From: Paragordius varius
Taxonomy: Eukaryota; Nematomorpha
DNA: 64,000 nt
Direction of reading: 5' to 3'
Assembly: GCA_964247055.1 (NCBI GenBank)
Contig: OZ176055.1
Location: 1-64,000, forward strand
A model generated the notes under the pieces. It saw only the letters and a program-made list of their open reading frames with translations, was not told the DNA's origin and did not search any database. Positions 22,801 through 35,300 of the stretch are shown here, one piece after another. A program made the position numbers and the translations under genes. Positions within the stretch are counted from its first letter, which is position 1. Each line of letters opens with the position of its first letter.

Positions 22801-23959
22801 GAAATAGTACAGTAAGAGAAATTATACAAATAATAAAACATAAGACAAATACAACCATTTTAAAACTTATTCCGAAAACCAATCAATTATTTATTATTGT
22901 AAAATATATGATTATTTGTATTACGGAATCATGTCTCCTTCACCCTTTGCAAAACAAACAATGAGTTCAGATTTTAAAAAAGGTATAGCCGTCTTTATTC
23001 GCCTTTATGCTTTTACGTTTTGTCTGTATAATTTCAATTTTTACTGCAAAATCTATTTTATAACTTTCCACCATATTACAAATTTTAATTTTAAAATTAA
23101 AGAATGATTTTCTATAAATCAACATTGTAAACATGATGGCAAAATATATACTCTAAAGGAGAAAGCATCTCTCCGCCTTCTTTGTGGCGAACTGAAATCG
23201 TAGTGAGGCCACAATCCTTGTTCCAAATAAAATATGACAATCAGATCTCCGGAAAACTTTTGTCCAGCATTCGCTTGTATTCCATATTGTGTTAATGGCA
23301 AAAGTTGGTTGCATTTATCCGTTGGGATTTGCCAATAAACGTTAAATCCACTATCGCTTGGTGGAACAGAAACGGCTTTAATTGTTCTCTCTTCAGAGAT
23401 TCCTAAATTTTCAGGATTTTGCGAAATCTCATTGTGAGAGTCATCGATTGGCGATTCCAGAAGTTGGCTGGAAAGAACATCATCAGATGGTTTGAATGAC
23501 TCAAAAAAAGAATCATTTTTATATTTTGTTTGAGCCGCTATATCATTAATATTTTACAAAATATACTCTGTAAATCAATGCATTGTAATTAAAGCATTAT
23601 TTATTTATATATACCATTTACTCAAATTTACCCTTGAACAATTCATATTCACCTGAACAATTTAAATTCACCCGAAAATAATTTGTGTTTTTTAAGATTA
23701 AAATTACCTATATTTTTAAAAAATGAAATTTTGTTCAAGATTGAAATAATACTAAAAAAATAAACTTTCATAAAGATATATTTCGTATTAATGATGAGTT
23801 ATATTGGCCCGAAAAAACATAATATATTTTTAGGGCGATTTGAATTGTTTGAGGGTGAGTGTGAAAAATGGTATATTATGAGAAAGAGTTTATTCTTTAT
23901 AACTTACCAGTCCAACTGACACAAAATAACAGTAGTAGACCCCAAAATATAATGTACAT
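19876..23959 (-). CDS. HYAL: Hyaluronidase (GH56), secreted, 9 exons, 539 aa
   Basis: Hydrolyses hyaluronan/chondroitin-type glycosaminoglycans outside the cell or in lysosomes. Exons (descending): 23959-23908, 23537-23152, 22687-22559, 22496-22419, 22189-22005, 21744-21593, 21524-21349, 21047-20939, 20228-19876; all phases agree and sum to 1620 nt. Residues 1-17 form a signal peptide (MYIIFWGLLLLFCVSWT). The GH56 barrel starts near residue 82 (FNVYWQIPT) and includes QKFSGDLIVIFY, GGIPQRGNLSLHL and GLAIIDFEEY. The DxE pair Asp195/Glu197 matches the catalytic acid region. It also has LRPNAKWGYYGFPYCY, WLYNASTALYPSIY and LEKTLGPYV. A tail of about 110 residues follows and has no clear EGF module. 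Two introns hold mariner-type MITEs. Confidence 0.93.
21222..21308. mobile_element. Mariner-type MITE, internally deleted
   Basis: CAGAAATTAGAATTG at one end and ATCAATATTTACTG-TA at the other, in hyaluronidase intron 7. Only about 90 bp remain. Confidence 0.5.
22810..23046. mobile_element. Mariner-type MITE in hyaluronidase intron 2
   Basis: It starts TA-CAGTAAGAGAAATTATAC and ends TACGTTTTGTCTGTATAATT followed by a TTTTACTG end. It explains about half of the 464-bp intron. Confidence 0.7.
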
Positions 23960-25482
23960 AAAGGAACGGAATAATGAAAAAATTTAAATTAATAATTAAA
24001 CCTATCTATTTAATAGTTGTGATATTTATACTTTTTCATATCCAAACTATGGCACCCATTGCATGCAAACGGTGCCAATTGGAACAATGTAAAATTGAAA
24101 AAGTGCTCCCCTATATTTCACACCTTTTGCAATTGTTATATAAATTTGATAAAATATGTATCAAAAAACATTGCGAAAATTGGTGTGCACAATAGGAACA
24201 TAACGCTTTACATTATGATTCCAAAAGTGTGCGTTGCACATTAAATCAGGCCAATCCAATATTTAACAAAACATTTTTTGGAAATAAAGTGGATTTTTAA
24301 AAAAGTTAAATAAAATGAAAAGTTTTACCTTTATGAATTTTTCTGGTTAAATAAATGAGGAATGGCACAGTGTGAATTTTATTTTGGCGCACAGTGGTGC
24401 CATTTAAACAATATTTCTTTCTTAAATTGCCAATCACCAAATTGTGTCTTCTATTATTAAACCGTTTATTCTCCAAATCTAAATTCCATTATTATTAATT
24501 TTTTATTGAATAGATTATTATTAATCAATATATATGTAAACATTTTACCATGATGCATAAATTTATGAATTTTTAAAATTGGTTGATTCTTCGATAATGG
24601 AATGATGAATGGCTTTTGACAGTTTACATTAGTTTTTAAGTGAAGACATATTATTAGTAAAAAATGGAATATCGTGAACATCTTTTTGATAATAATATAA
24701 TTTTTAAAAAAAAATTGTTATGAATATCCTATTTGATTTTATGACTCATAATATAAAATATATACAGGCCCCATTATTCAATGCCGATGCAACAACAGGA
24801 TTTAACATGTTTATGTTTTATATTAAAAATAAAAACACTCGCTTTCTTAGAATCTTGTTTAAGAATTTATGTCGTATGGAGAAAATTTTTTATATCTTAT
24901 AAATGTATCGAAAATTGACCAAGAAAAGGAATATTTTTCAATATTTTTTATATAATATTTAAAATAAATGAATACCACTCCAATTATTTAAAAAATAGTT
25001 CCCAATATAATTTTAGCTTGTTAGCACAAATCTGATTAATTTTTGCCATTGCTTAAATAATGTAATGAAAACGTCAATGCATTCTACCCTGAATTTTTTA
25101 GTCGAACATCAACTGCAATTTGCACCCATCAAGAATTATTTTTAATCATGGGCAATCGGAAAATTCTCTTAAATGATTAATTGAAGGTATTAGAATTATA
25201 TTGAAAAGGTATAAATATTTATTAGTATTAATTGTATCATGAAAATGGGATATATGTTGATATATAATATTAAATAAGAATCGCCGGATATTTGTTGCAG
25301 GCAAAATTATATTTATTAAAACCGACTTAGACATTTTTGTGTATGTAATTTTTGATGAATTTCGGGTTTGACTTGAGTCTTGGCTAGCATTCCACGCTTC
25401 TCTGAATGCTTTTAAAGCAAAAACCGTTTTTTAATTGTCTGGATTGGAGATTATCGAGTAATATTTCCAAACATGCGACTAT
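23960..25482. other. Spacer between the two minus-strand genes
   Basis: This AT-rich spacer contains the hyaluronidase 5' flank and the 3' flank of the TSP1/LamG/EGF gene. Apart from the weak frame at 24466-24681 I see no gene. A GGTGCCA-type motif recurs near 24070 and (as TGGTGCCA) near 24391, without a recognisable element. Confidence 0.4.
24466..24681 (-). CDS. Possible small secreted peptide, 71 aa
   Basis: The frame opens with a plausible signal peptide (MFTIFHFLLIICLHLKTNVNC) followed by about 50 residues rich in Ile, Lys and Asn, and ends beside an AATAAA-like sequence. No family is recognised. In DNA this AT-rich, a short hydrophobic frame can arise by chance, and there is no splice or homology support. 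Confidence 0.2.
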   Translation of the reverse strand: MFTIFHFLLIICLHLKTNVNCQKPFIIPLSKNQPILKIHKFMHHGKMFTYILINNNLFNKKLIIMEFRFGE

Positions 25483-28400
25483 TCAATGGCACGCATCTGT
25501 ATTTAACTCTGAAGAATGTTTTCTGTTTTGAAATTTGTTTGATCCTATTAATTACAAATAAAGAAAGCTAAAAAACTGCATTAAATCATCGCCAATTATT
25601 ACAATAAAAATTAAATTAAGCAGACAAATCGTAAAAAAAATATTATATTTTTCAAAAGACAACCATACATTTTTAAGCCTTAATTTGCCTAAATTGCAAT
25701 TGCGAAACACATAATTGAGTGTGTTACGAATTGAAATGTCTTTCTTCATACTTTTCATTAGAAAACAATGAGATGTAATTAAAAAAATCAAATATCAAAA
25801 AGTGCAACGTTAAAAATATTGTCTTTATATTTTTATGTTTCATATAATTTACTGTGAATTAAAGATATAATATTACCTTGGATCCAAATGACATCCATTA
25901 ACGCTCCATTCCTTGCAAGGAACCAAAGCTTCGTCCTCCACGTGAACAATGTACACTTTCTGATACTTTTCTCTGAACGGCATCATGGCACATAGCCTCC
26001 TACATATCAAAATAAAAGTGTCACTCATAAAATATTTTTCTAATTTATCACAGACAAATGGTTTTTTTTTCATGAAGGAATTTTATTTAAAGTCAACTTA
26101 AATATTTTTTATGAATTTAGTTATATTCAAAAGATATGTACCATTTGAATATTTTGGTAAGTTTTTATAATCGGTTTTTCTAAAAGAAATTTTTGGTTGA
26201 TTTGTACTGCGAAAGTAGTGTATAACTATATAGTATCTAAAGTAAACTTGATTAAACAACATTCAAGTTATTTTTCAAGCTGTTTCTATTTAAATTATTT
26301 CAAATCAGATTATGAAAAAGCCGAATTTTTAAAATATCCTATTATCAATCCCATTTAATTTAAATAGTAAATAGTATAAAATACTGTTTCTCGCATCTTT
26401 CGCCATAGAATCCAAATTTACATCGACACACTTGTTTGGATTCATTTATGCTGGCAGTGCTTTTATAAGAAAAGGTTAGATCAGTTCTTTCGCCATTCCC
26501 AGTATCGTTTGCGGAAATTGGTGGTGATTTGGTGAGAGAAATGCAAGTGCCCCCATTCAAACAAGGATTCGTGTCACAATTTTGTGACCTGAGGACAATT
26601 TCTGCCAAAGCTAATTGACATTGCGGACCTGTATGGGATGATGGGCAATGGCATTGATTTGGTGCAATGCAAATGCCACTATTTAAACATTCGGGCTCAC
26701 AAATAGGAGAACAGCTGGTCGCTTTTAGCAAATGGCCGTCAGGACACGTGCACACATCAGAATTCATGCAGCTGTCAATTAAAATTGAATATTTGTTACA
26801 ATATATTAAAGTAATTAAAGGGAACTATTGCATCTTTAACAAAGCCCTTGCTTACGTATGAAAACCGTATAGTAAAATTATTTATTAAAGTTACTTTGAA
26901 TTATTAATATATCTTAACTCTGTTGCTTCCAAACTCCTGTATAACATTCCCTATAAATCCTTCACATTTTATTTCATATTTTTAACAATAAGGGATATAG
27001 TAAATAAATGAATATTTAATGACATGTAGTTAAAAATAAAATAAAAACTTACAATAATTTTATTAATTTAATATAAATTAGGTATGTTTAAAATTTATAC
27101 ATTAAATAAATTATACGGTGTTAATAATTAGAAAAAAGTTATATCCTTTACATGCAAAAACCATGGAACTAATGCTCACCTTTTTACGACCAGAACATCA
27201 ACAAAAAAGATTCGAACAGTATTTATCCACCCATTATTACAGAATGTAAATTTGCTAATTAATTCACATTATTTAGAAATAAAAAAAAACATACCCTATC
27301 TTACGACTTTAAATTTGTTTATATAATTATGAAGAAATCACACGCTACTATGACCAATTGGCCAACAATAACTTAATCTGGCTCTAACATAAATGTGCAT
27401 ACTGTTTATAATTTCTCATTTACAAATAGATTATTGACAAACCTGCCACCACTGGATAAACACTTTTGTGGGCAAGAGAACTGACAAAAAGAACCCGAAA
27501 ATCCTGGCGAGCAACTGCAGTTATTGGGAGCTTGACATTTTCCTCCATTCTGGCAATCTGAGAACCTTAAATGGCCTTCAGAAGACAATTCGCAAATCGG
27601 CTCTTCACAAAACTTTCCTGTGTAACCTTTTTTGCAGTTACACCTGTTCTGTTTATGACAAGATGCACCATTCAAACATTTTTTGCACCATTCATTGCCA
27701 TCATCACCTGTAAAAGTGGAACAGAAAGATTAGTAATGATCTTATTATATATCATGGTGCATTAATTATAATTGGTATTTGTAAGTATACACTTGAATTT
27801 GTCATCAAATCCAAGTTTTCATTTGTCGGAGCAAAAAGCGGTGGTGGAATGTGGCCAGACCCAAATTGCGATTTGGTTTGCATGATTCCGCTTCCCAATA
27901 CTTGATTAAAGTCTTCATCATCTTGGTTTATCCAGTCATTACTGTTTTGATTTCGGTTAATGTATTCTTTTCGTTGGACTTTGAGAGTAGTGCTTATCAT
28001 AGACAACAGAGTATGGGAATTTGGTGAAATTGGCTCAACATCATTCAAAAGGCTGGCAGAGGACACATTATTATCAGCATTATTTTGCGGCGCTGAGATC
28101 ATATCCGTGGATGTTTTGATTACTTGATCATAATAGGAACGTTTCTATAGAATGCAATTAATATAATAAAATTATGTCAAATCCAGTTTACTGATAAACG
28201 AGAAATTACCCGAACAGTTTTGGCGGAGCATTGGTGATTTGATAAATCTTTTGAGGTCGTAGATACTAACACGTGTTCCAAAATCCCTTCAAATCTGTTT
28301 CTCAAGGATGGAAAATCGGCGAAATTAGAACCGAGTGTCGTTACACCACCGAAATTCAAACGTGAATCTAAAATCAGAAAAATATCCCTAATTAAAAATT

Positions 28401-31400
28401 GAAATTATGCACACACAACGTAAAAACTAACAGATATTTATTTGAAGACAAAAATTGTAAAGATTTTACTAATATTACTACATATCTTTCTAGGTGGCAA
28501 AATATAGAATGAAGCCGTATTAATACACTTAATCATATGATTTTGCAATATACTTAGGATTTTATGTGGGAAAATTGAGATTTAAACAATGTATAGCGGT
28601 GTTTTTCAATAAATGTTTTTACATTTTGTCTGTATAATTCAATTTCTACTGTAATAGTTAAACATTCTATAACAGTTCAATAATTTGAGGGAATTATTTG
28701 TGGTAAAACACCCCGCACGATATATATTTGTGAATCGGGAATTAAGTGGACAAAACTATAAATTTTAGAAGCAGTGTTGTTGTAATATACTTGTAAAATC
28801 GTGGGAATCAAGTTGAAACATTGCATATTGGACACAATCGACTACAACATTGAGATGAGAAGCGTTCATGTAAATGGCCAGAGAATGCCATCGACCGTCA
28901 TTCAAAGGGGGTAACCACACCGGATCCGGTTTGATGTAAACGACGTCATTCCTAATATATCTAGAGAACGAGGATATACAATATAAAGTCTCATTTTTCC
29001 TTTGATATCAAAGGTCAAGTGCCTAAATCTAGGATTTGTGGAAGCATCAATACTCGCCTGCTGACCAAATTAATAACGTTATATAAGGCGTTGACAGTGC
29101 AAGGTATAAATTTTGATTTTAATTAATTTAAATTATAATTAGCATAATTTTTCGTAAAGAAATTGTTTGGGTGTTTAAATTTGAATAAATAGTAATTATT
29201 ATAAAAGTCTACTAGAAACTTTAAATTGCAAATGCCATTTCTGAATTTTAATTTGAATTTACTAAAAAATATTTATCAGATTGCGTTTTGCTGTAGATAA
29301 TCAAAATTTTCGAGAATCGGAGACGATTCAAAAGCCTCTAAGTAATTAATTTTAATTCTTAAATTTAATACGGTGTACTTTTATTTAGGGATGAATTAAT
29401 TATTTTAGAAGCCCCAAATTACATTTTAGATATTTAATATGTGAATTTAACCAATTTAATATCATTGTATGTAAAATTAAAATATACTGCAAAAGTTGAG
29501 GCGTTGGTTTTTTATCAGGAATATTGTTGTTTGTGAGGTTTGGGTTTATGAGATCTTTTGATATGCGGATATGATTCTCTAATTGGATTTCATGGGTTTG
29601 TTCCTTTTCCTCGAGTGTCGGATCATAAATCCTTACATCTCGTTTAATGCGCAAATTAGCCAGAAAAGTGTTCCCAATGTTTCGACTATAAAAAATTGGA
29701 GCCGACAAACGTCGCACTGGAAATGTGTTTGTCCGTTTAATTCTTAAATCATTACTAATAAGAGGGTTGGATTCCTTATATGACCCACTGCTATTATTTA
29801 TATCATCATTTTTATTTATTTTGTTTAGCATGATTTTTTCTCTTTGCGATTCAATTTTTTGGTAAATAATTTGAGTTTCTTTGCCCAAACGAATGCCGAA
29901 TTGCATTTTAGCTGTAAAATAAGTTGATTAGTTTTAAATGAGGAAAGCTAAAAATGGAGGTATATTATAATTTTTTAATATAGCTACCTTTTAACGATGA
30001 TATAGTGAATAAATATCCATTGTTTTGTGGGTAAGATTTGAATGAGAGGAAAAGATTAAAGCCTTGCGTTTTTTGAGGTTCTCGGATAATATTGGAGGTT
30101 GGGGTCATTAATGTTGCATAACGAGTTATTTCAAAGGCTGTCGGCCGTATTTGTAACTTTTTAACGCCGCGGGGAAAGTGTTTTAGCAAAAGACCTTCAA
30201 GTAAATCCAAAGAATCTAAAAAAAGAAAATTTGATATTTATTGTGTCATGTTGGGGGAGGGTATTTTTTTGTTTTACCTTTGCAAGGAAATGTATTGCAC
30301 ATTCTTTCCTCTGTTTCCTGGTCACAAAGGGGATTGAATCCACACTTTCTTTGACGGAATTGCAAACCTCGATTGCATTTGGCATTACATGGGCTCCATT
30401 CTGACCATTCATCAATACCTAACATATAATATATTTAGATATACAGTTTAATTCACAAAAAATTGTTATTGTATAGGAATATTTAAAAAAATACTAGCTG
30501 TGTGTTGTTCCTAATCGGATTAATAAATATACGGTTTAGAGTCTCTTTTTTCCTTTTTTTATCAAAGGGTTAAATAAAGGACCTTAATACTCGCCTGCCT
30601 GACCAGGGCTAATTGACAGTGATGATACATCGCGTAGTTTCGTGTTGGAACTCTGGCACGCCGGCGGATTAATAAAATATCATAAACTTTTATTAAGTTA
30701 TTGATTAATTGTCGAAACATATTTCACATCTCAGAATGTACTTACCTTTGTTTTTTCCGTCGTTTTTATTTTACAACTATTTTTGCTATAGCAAACCGTT
30801 CATCCTATTTTATAAATGGGCATTGATTTCTAAAAATTGTTTCAAATATATAAAGGGTACATCGAGGTCACAAAAATTTAGTCATTTCACCGATTATATT
30901 ATAACAATCAAGGATAATTATCACAAGGATATAAACAATTTTAGGGCTTAACTTTATTACAAATAAATAATACCTTATTTAAAAATTGTATTAGTTTAAT
31001 AATATTATTAACATACCTAAACTGTAATAAAATAGTTTTTCGAAATCTCTTCTGTAGGGAATGAGAGGTGGAGGATGTGTTGATTTGGGATAATTTTCTT
31101 GTTCTGGAAAACGGTTTTTATCTTTCGTTAGAGATGACAAATTCTTTTGTTGGGGAAAAAAGTTTTTCTTAAATGAAAGACAATCTACATAAATGGTGTT
31201 GAGGGAAACATCAAAATTTCCAACAATAATAAATGGTTTCGCATTCACAAAAATTGGATAATTATCTAGCAAACAACTTGTGTTTGATCGATCTGCCAAA
31301 AATATTAAATCAGTGCTGTTGTTTGCATCGAGTGAACTGTTGATATTATCAACATCCTTTTTACTGCCATTAACATTTGGAAAGATGTCGGAAATTGGGT

Positions 31401-32349
31401 ATGGCAGCTGCTTAAGTCCCAAAATTTCAGGGACTCCCTTGTACAATTCCTGGATGCGGATTAGCATGACGTTTCCTTCGCCATTTTCTTGTAAAGTTTT
31501 TAAAGTTGTACTTTTAATCAAAGGGGAGAGAATGATATTTTCATCCAAAATTAATCGATCAATGTGCACAGGACTTAAGACTTGAGTAACTTTTGCGATT
31601 GTATCATAGGTAGAAGTTATAACATGTAAGTATTTATTGTTAAAAATTTTGTCATATTCGGATATTAGGATTTGATTATCATTAACTAATGCATTTTCTT
31701 GCGTCATGGTTTGACGCATGTTGGTAGTCAAATGGGGCTCATTTCGTAAATCAGTGAGAACCATTCGTTTCCAATCATTTATGAAGAGTTGACTTAATCT
31801 TTTTTCGTTTTCCAAAACCTGTAAATATTTGATGGTTTGATTATCATATTGGAGATCAAAGTTTATTGCATTTAATGTGAGGTTCGTGTTGGCATATCCC
31901 TGAGAATCAGAAAAACTCTCTTCTTCCTTCCCATTGAGATCTAGATTAACAAGTTTTAATGTTGAAGGTTTTTCTGAAGTAGGTTGGGGTGCTTTGGTTG
32001 ATTGATTGCATGAAGTTCTTCCAATAAATCGTTTCACTGGAAGACACGAGGAGGAAAGCGTCGTCCTAAAAAAATAAAATGGTGGGCACGAAAAGATGAG
32101 AACTAGCAGTGTGGATACTAATAGAATAAAGAGAACCAAACCGCAAGTTATTATTAGTTTGTTCTTGAATAGGAGATATTGGTATTGTTTCCTTTTAATT
32201 AATCTTTTGGGGTAATTTTGCCGGCTTTCGGAACTGTGGTGTTGATGAGCATTATGATCTATTGATAAACTTTCGCTGAGAGAGGAATCAGAAGTTCGGC
32301 CTTCCAGATCCGGTGAAGGAAGGGGTGGATAGTACAGATCAAACCCCAT
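25483..32349 (-). CDS. Single-pass TM protein with TSP1, LamG-like and EGF modules
   Basis: Eleven exons (descending): 32349-31017, 30418-30278, 30215-29988, 29911-29488, 28960-28791, 28367-28210, 28144-27793, 27707-27443, 26771-26385, 25999-25877, 25522-25483; phases agree, giving about 1206 aa. An N-terminal cytoplasmic stretch is followed by a TM helix at 65-88, so type II topology is likely. Residues ~445-490 are a TSP1 repeat (WSEWSPCNAKCNRG). Residues ~492-818 look like a laminin-G/TSPN fold (NNGYLFTISSL, LNDGRWHSLAIYM) split by a polar insert of about 120 residues. About five EGF-like units occupy 945-1150 (CQNGGKCQAPNNC, CLNGGTC...CRCKFGFYGERC). The C-terminus is Cys-rich. Exon 11 is tentative; otherwise translation stops at TAA 25875-25873. 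Probably adhesion or signalling; no orthologue recognised. Confidence 0.85.
25600..25854. mobile_element. Mariner-type MITE in intron 10 of the TSP1/EGF gene
   Basis: AAAAGACAACCATAC block, an internal GAGTGTGTTACGAATTG variant of the family centre, and an ATAATTTACTG right end. The left terminus is degenerate. It accounts for most of this 354-bp intron. Confidence 0.65.
28988..29070. repeat. Short dispersed repeat, copy in intron 4
   Basis: The segment with TTTTTCCTTTGATATCAAAGG and CAATACTCGCCTG recurs at 30540-30612 in intron 1 of the same gene (TTTTTTATCAAAGG, then TAATACTCGCCTG). Both copies are richer in G+C than the surrounding introns. The element class is unknown. Confidence 0.5.
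30540..30612. repeat. Short dispersed repeat, copy in intron 1
   Basis: Partner of the copy at 28988-29070. It is followed by a GC-richer tail up to about 30670 (ATACATCGCG, CACGCCGGCGG). Confidence 0.5.
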
Positions 32350-35300
32350 TTATTAATGTTAATCTTATATAAACAAGTCAAGTGTGAGAAGAAATGTAAA
32401 ATAAAATGTCAAAAAAATATTTATATGGTCTTGATTCGTAGATAGGGGGTATATTTAAAGGGGTTTAATTTAAGCGATCTCGCCAGTTAAATTATAATTT
32501 CGAATAATGAGGACTCTTGAGTGTGACACAAAATGAAAAAATTTGGTTCCCTTAATATGATAATTAAAAAAAATATTGTGTGAGATAATAGACGCGCGAC
32601 AATGTATAGATTGCTAGAGGTAGATGGTAGTGCATAGGCTATATGCGATATAAAAGTCAAGCGAATAATATCTTAATTAAATTACGGAAAGAAAGTATAA
32701 ATAATACATTATGTCATTAGGCCTAAATGTATAATTGAATTTGAAAATATTTTGTATGATATTGAAGTTTTTGTTGCAAGTTTTGTGACCTCTACCCCGA
32801 CATTGTCCTTTCGTTTGTGTTGGCGAGAGGCCAAACATATTGACTGTCAGGAGGACCCCCACACACTCAGAAAAAAAGAAAAATTCTGTCTTATTATTCT
32901 AATATAAGTGAAGAGAGAGTTTGAAACTAACTTCAAAATATAAGAATGTTTTTGTTGTGTGATGACAAGTGTCGCAAATATAATGATGGCGAAAAAATTA
33001 TTAATTATATCATAATTATTATTGTTATCAAATGTACTTGTAAATAAATAATCTTACGAACGAATAAAAAAATGAGAATATCACATTATATTTCATAATC
33101 GCAATTATATAAAGACTCGTGTCGTCTACTTGTGTTTTTTATATACACCTATCTGAATGAGCCTGCTTGCTACCAAAACAATGATTATATCAAAAAAAGT
33201 ATAAATGGGGATGGATATCTTTTTGTCATAATAATTTGCAAAATAATCGCAATTTTATTAAAAGTTCTGTCCTGTCCTAATTAATTGAAACCAAAGATAA
33301 ATAGGATTATTTTACATACAGTAAAAAGTTCCTAAGTATATCTTTAAAGTTCATAATAAGTTATCAATAGGACATATTATGTTAATGAAAGGTAGTTTGA
33401 AAATTAATAATAATTAGTATAATGATGGACAATGTTGTACTAATTATGATTATAAATTTTAATTGTTTCAAACCAGTGGTGTATGTTTAAAATAGACTTC
33501 TGATTGCTGTCAAAATATAAAATTAGTAAATTCACTGTAGTTTTAAGAAGATTTTTAGATCTGTTTTACGAAACAATTCTATTGTTTCTGGAATATAAAA
33601 CTCAATAACCTGGTTTCTTTTAAACATATAACATCCATATAATGATATCTCATTATTGTAATGAAATGAATATAATTATTATATTAAAAAGATAGTTGAC
33701 AAATAGATGCGTGGCGACTTAAATCATAATGAAAATATTGCTAGAATGAAATACTTTTGAAAATACATGGATATAAATAAGGCAGAGGCGACATTCAGTT
33801 AAATTATATTGTGTTCTCCTCACATAGAGAACAAGTGTTAAAAAATATTATAGTATATTCATATTTATCAATCAATCCTTGCAATACGTACGTATTGATT
33901 AAATAGAAAAGGGATACTGCTAGTTAATTTATTATGTATGTAAAAATATTTTTCTTTCGATTTGGTTTTGTGCTTTCGAGTATTTCGCAGTCCTGCCAAA
34001 ACTAAAAAGACAAACAACAATTATGTCACCAAAAAAATATAAAATTTACAATCTCGCATTGCAAATATGGAGAGATTATCATTAACTAGATATCATTTTC
34101 ACATTTTTACCATTTTTTTCCAACATTGAAATATTTAGGAGGGCTCAACCAAGCTTTTGTAAACACATTCTTTTATTGTAAAATTGGAGGTAACACGGAA
34201 ATATATATTGTCCTGCTTGTGTTATGAAATTAGCATAAATTATGTAATAATTTATCTATCCTTATTTCTTTCATTTCAAGTGAATAATTTGGTTAGGGTT
34301 AGATTTGTCGTTTTGGAGAAATACTCCAAAGCAAATGACACCACACAAATTATAAAAAAAAGATGGTCACTAAATAATTTTCTATAATTTGTAAACAATC
34401 ATATGGCTTCCACATTATTGGTCAAGTTAATACAATATTAAAATATGGTAAACGTCAATATATATATTTTTTAAAAGTTGAAAAAATATTATACCTAGTT
34501 ATTTTTTAAATAGATTGATATTTTTCAATTTTATAATGAAAAACAATTTACCTATAATTTTCTTAAATCATTATTTATAAATTTGGTAAATGCGGCCAGC
34601 TTTGATATAAATTTTTTCTAATTTGATTAATGGCACCTGTTTGTCTCACCGTTGTGATTTATAAATTAAGCAGATTTGCAAACAGAAAATGTCCACTTAT
34701 AAATAATTATTATATGATTGAATTACAAAAGTCAATTAAATTACTCATATTATTAGGGGTCCTGGTTCGTTCTTATATTAATGTAAGTTGACAAAAAATT
34801 TCTTAAAGATTTTTGACCCTTCACAGTATTTTATAAATTTCAAATTTGACATTTTATAAAATTCAATTATAAAGTTTTTTTCATAGCAAAAGCATTTAAT
34901 TGTCACATAAATTTAAAAAACTTTATGCCATCCTACTATGGAAAAATGCGTAAAAAATATTTTTTGCCTTCATATATATATAATTAAATTGTCAAAAGTC
35001 ATTTGATTTATTATTTCGTCCACTATCCTAACAAAAAAATATAATTATTTAAATTTTATGGATGGTATCTATTTAAATTTTATGTTTGTTCGTTTTAAGT
35101 GACTTCTCTAGGCAGTATATTGTGACATTATATTTAGTCACATCTAAAATATTTTTCATCCTAATTTAAAATACAGTAGAAATTTTGTATTTACTATATT
35201 TTATAACTGTGTACCTGATCAAATTTCAATACAATTTGAAATGGCTGTTATACTAAATAGTGTACTAAAAAATCAAAACCATTTTACTTAACCTTGTATT

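Noticed and set aside
25873..26073. Calling the Cys-rich C-terminus of the TSP1/LamG/EGF protein an EMI domain
   Set aside because: Cysteine spacing is only loosely similar and the end of the domain depends on a tentative last exon.
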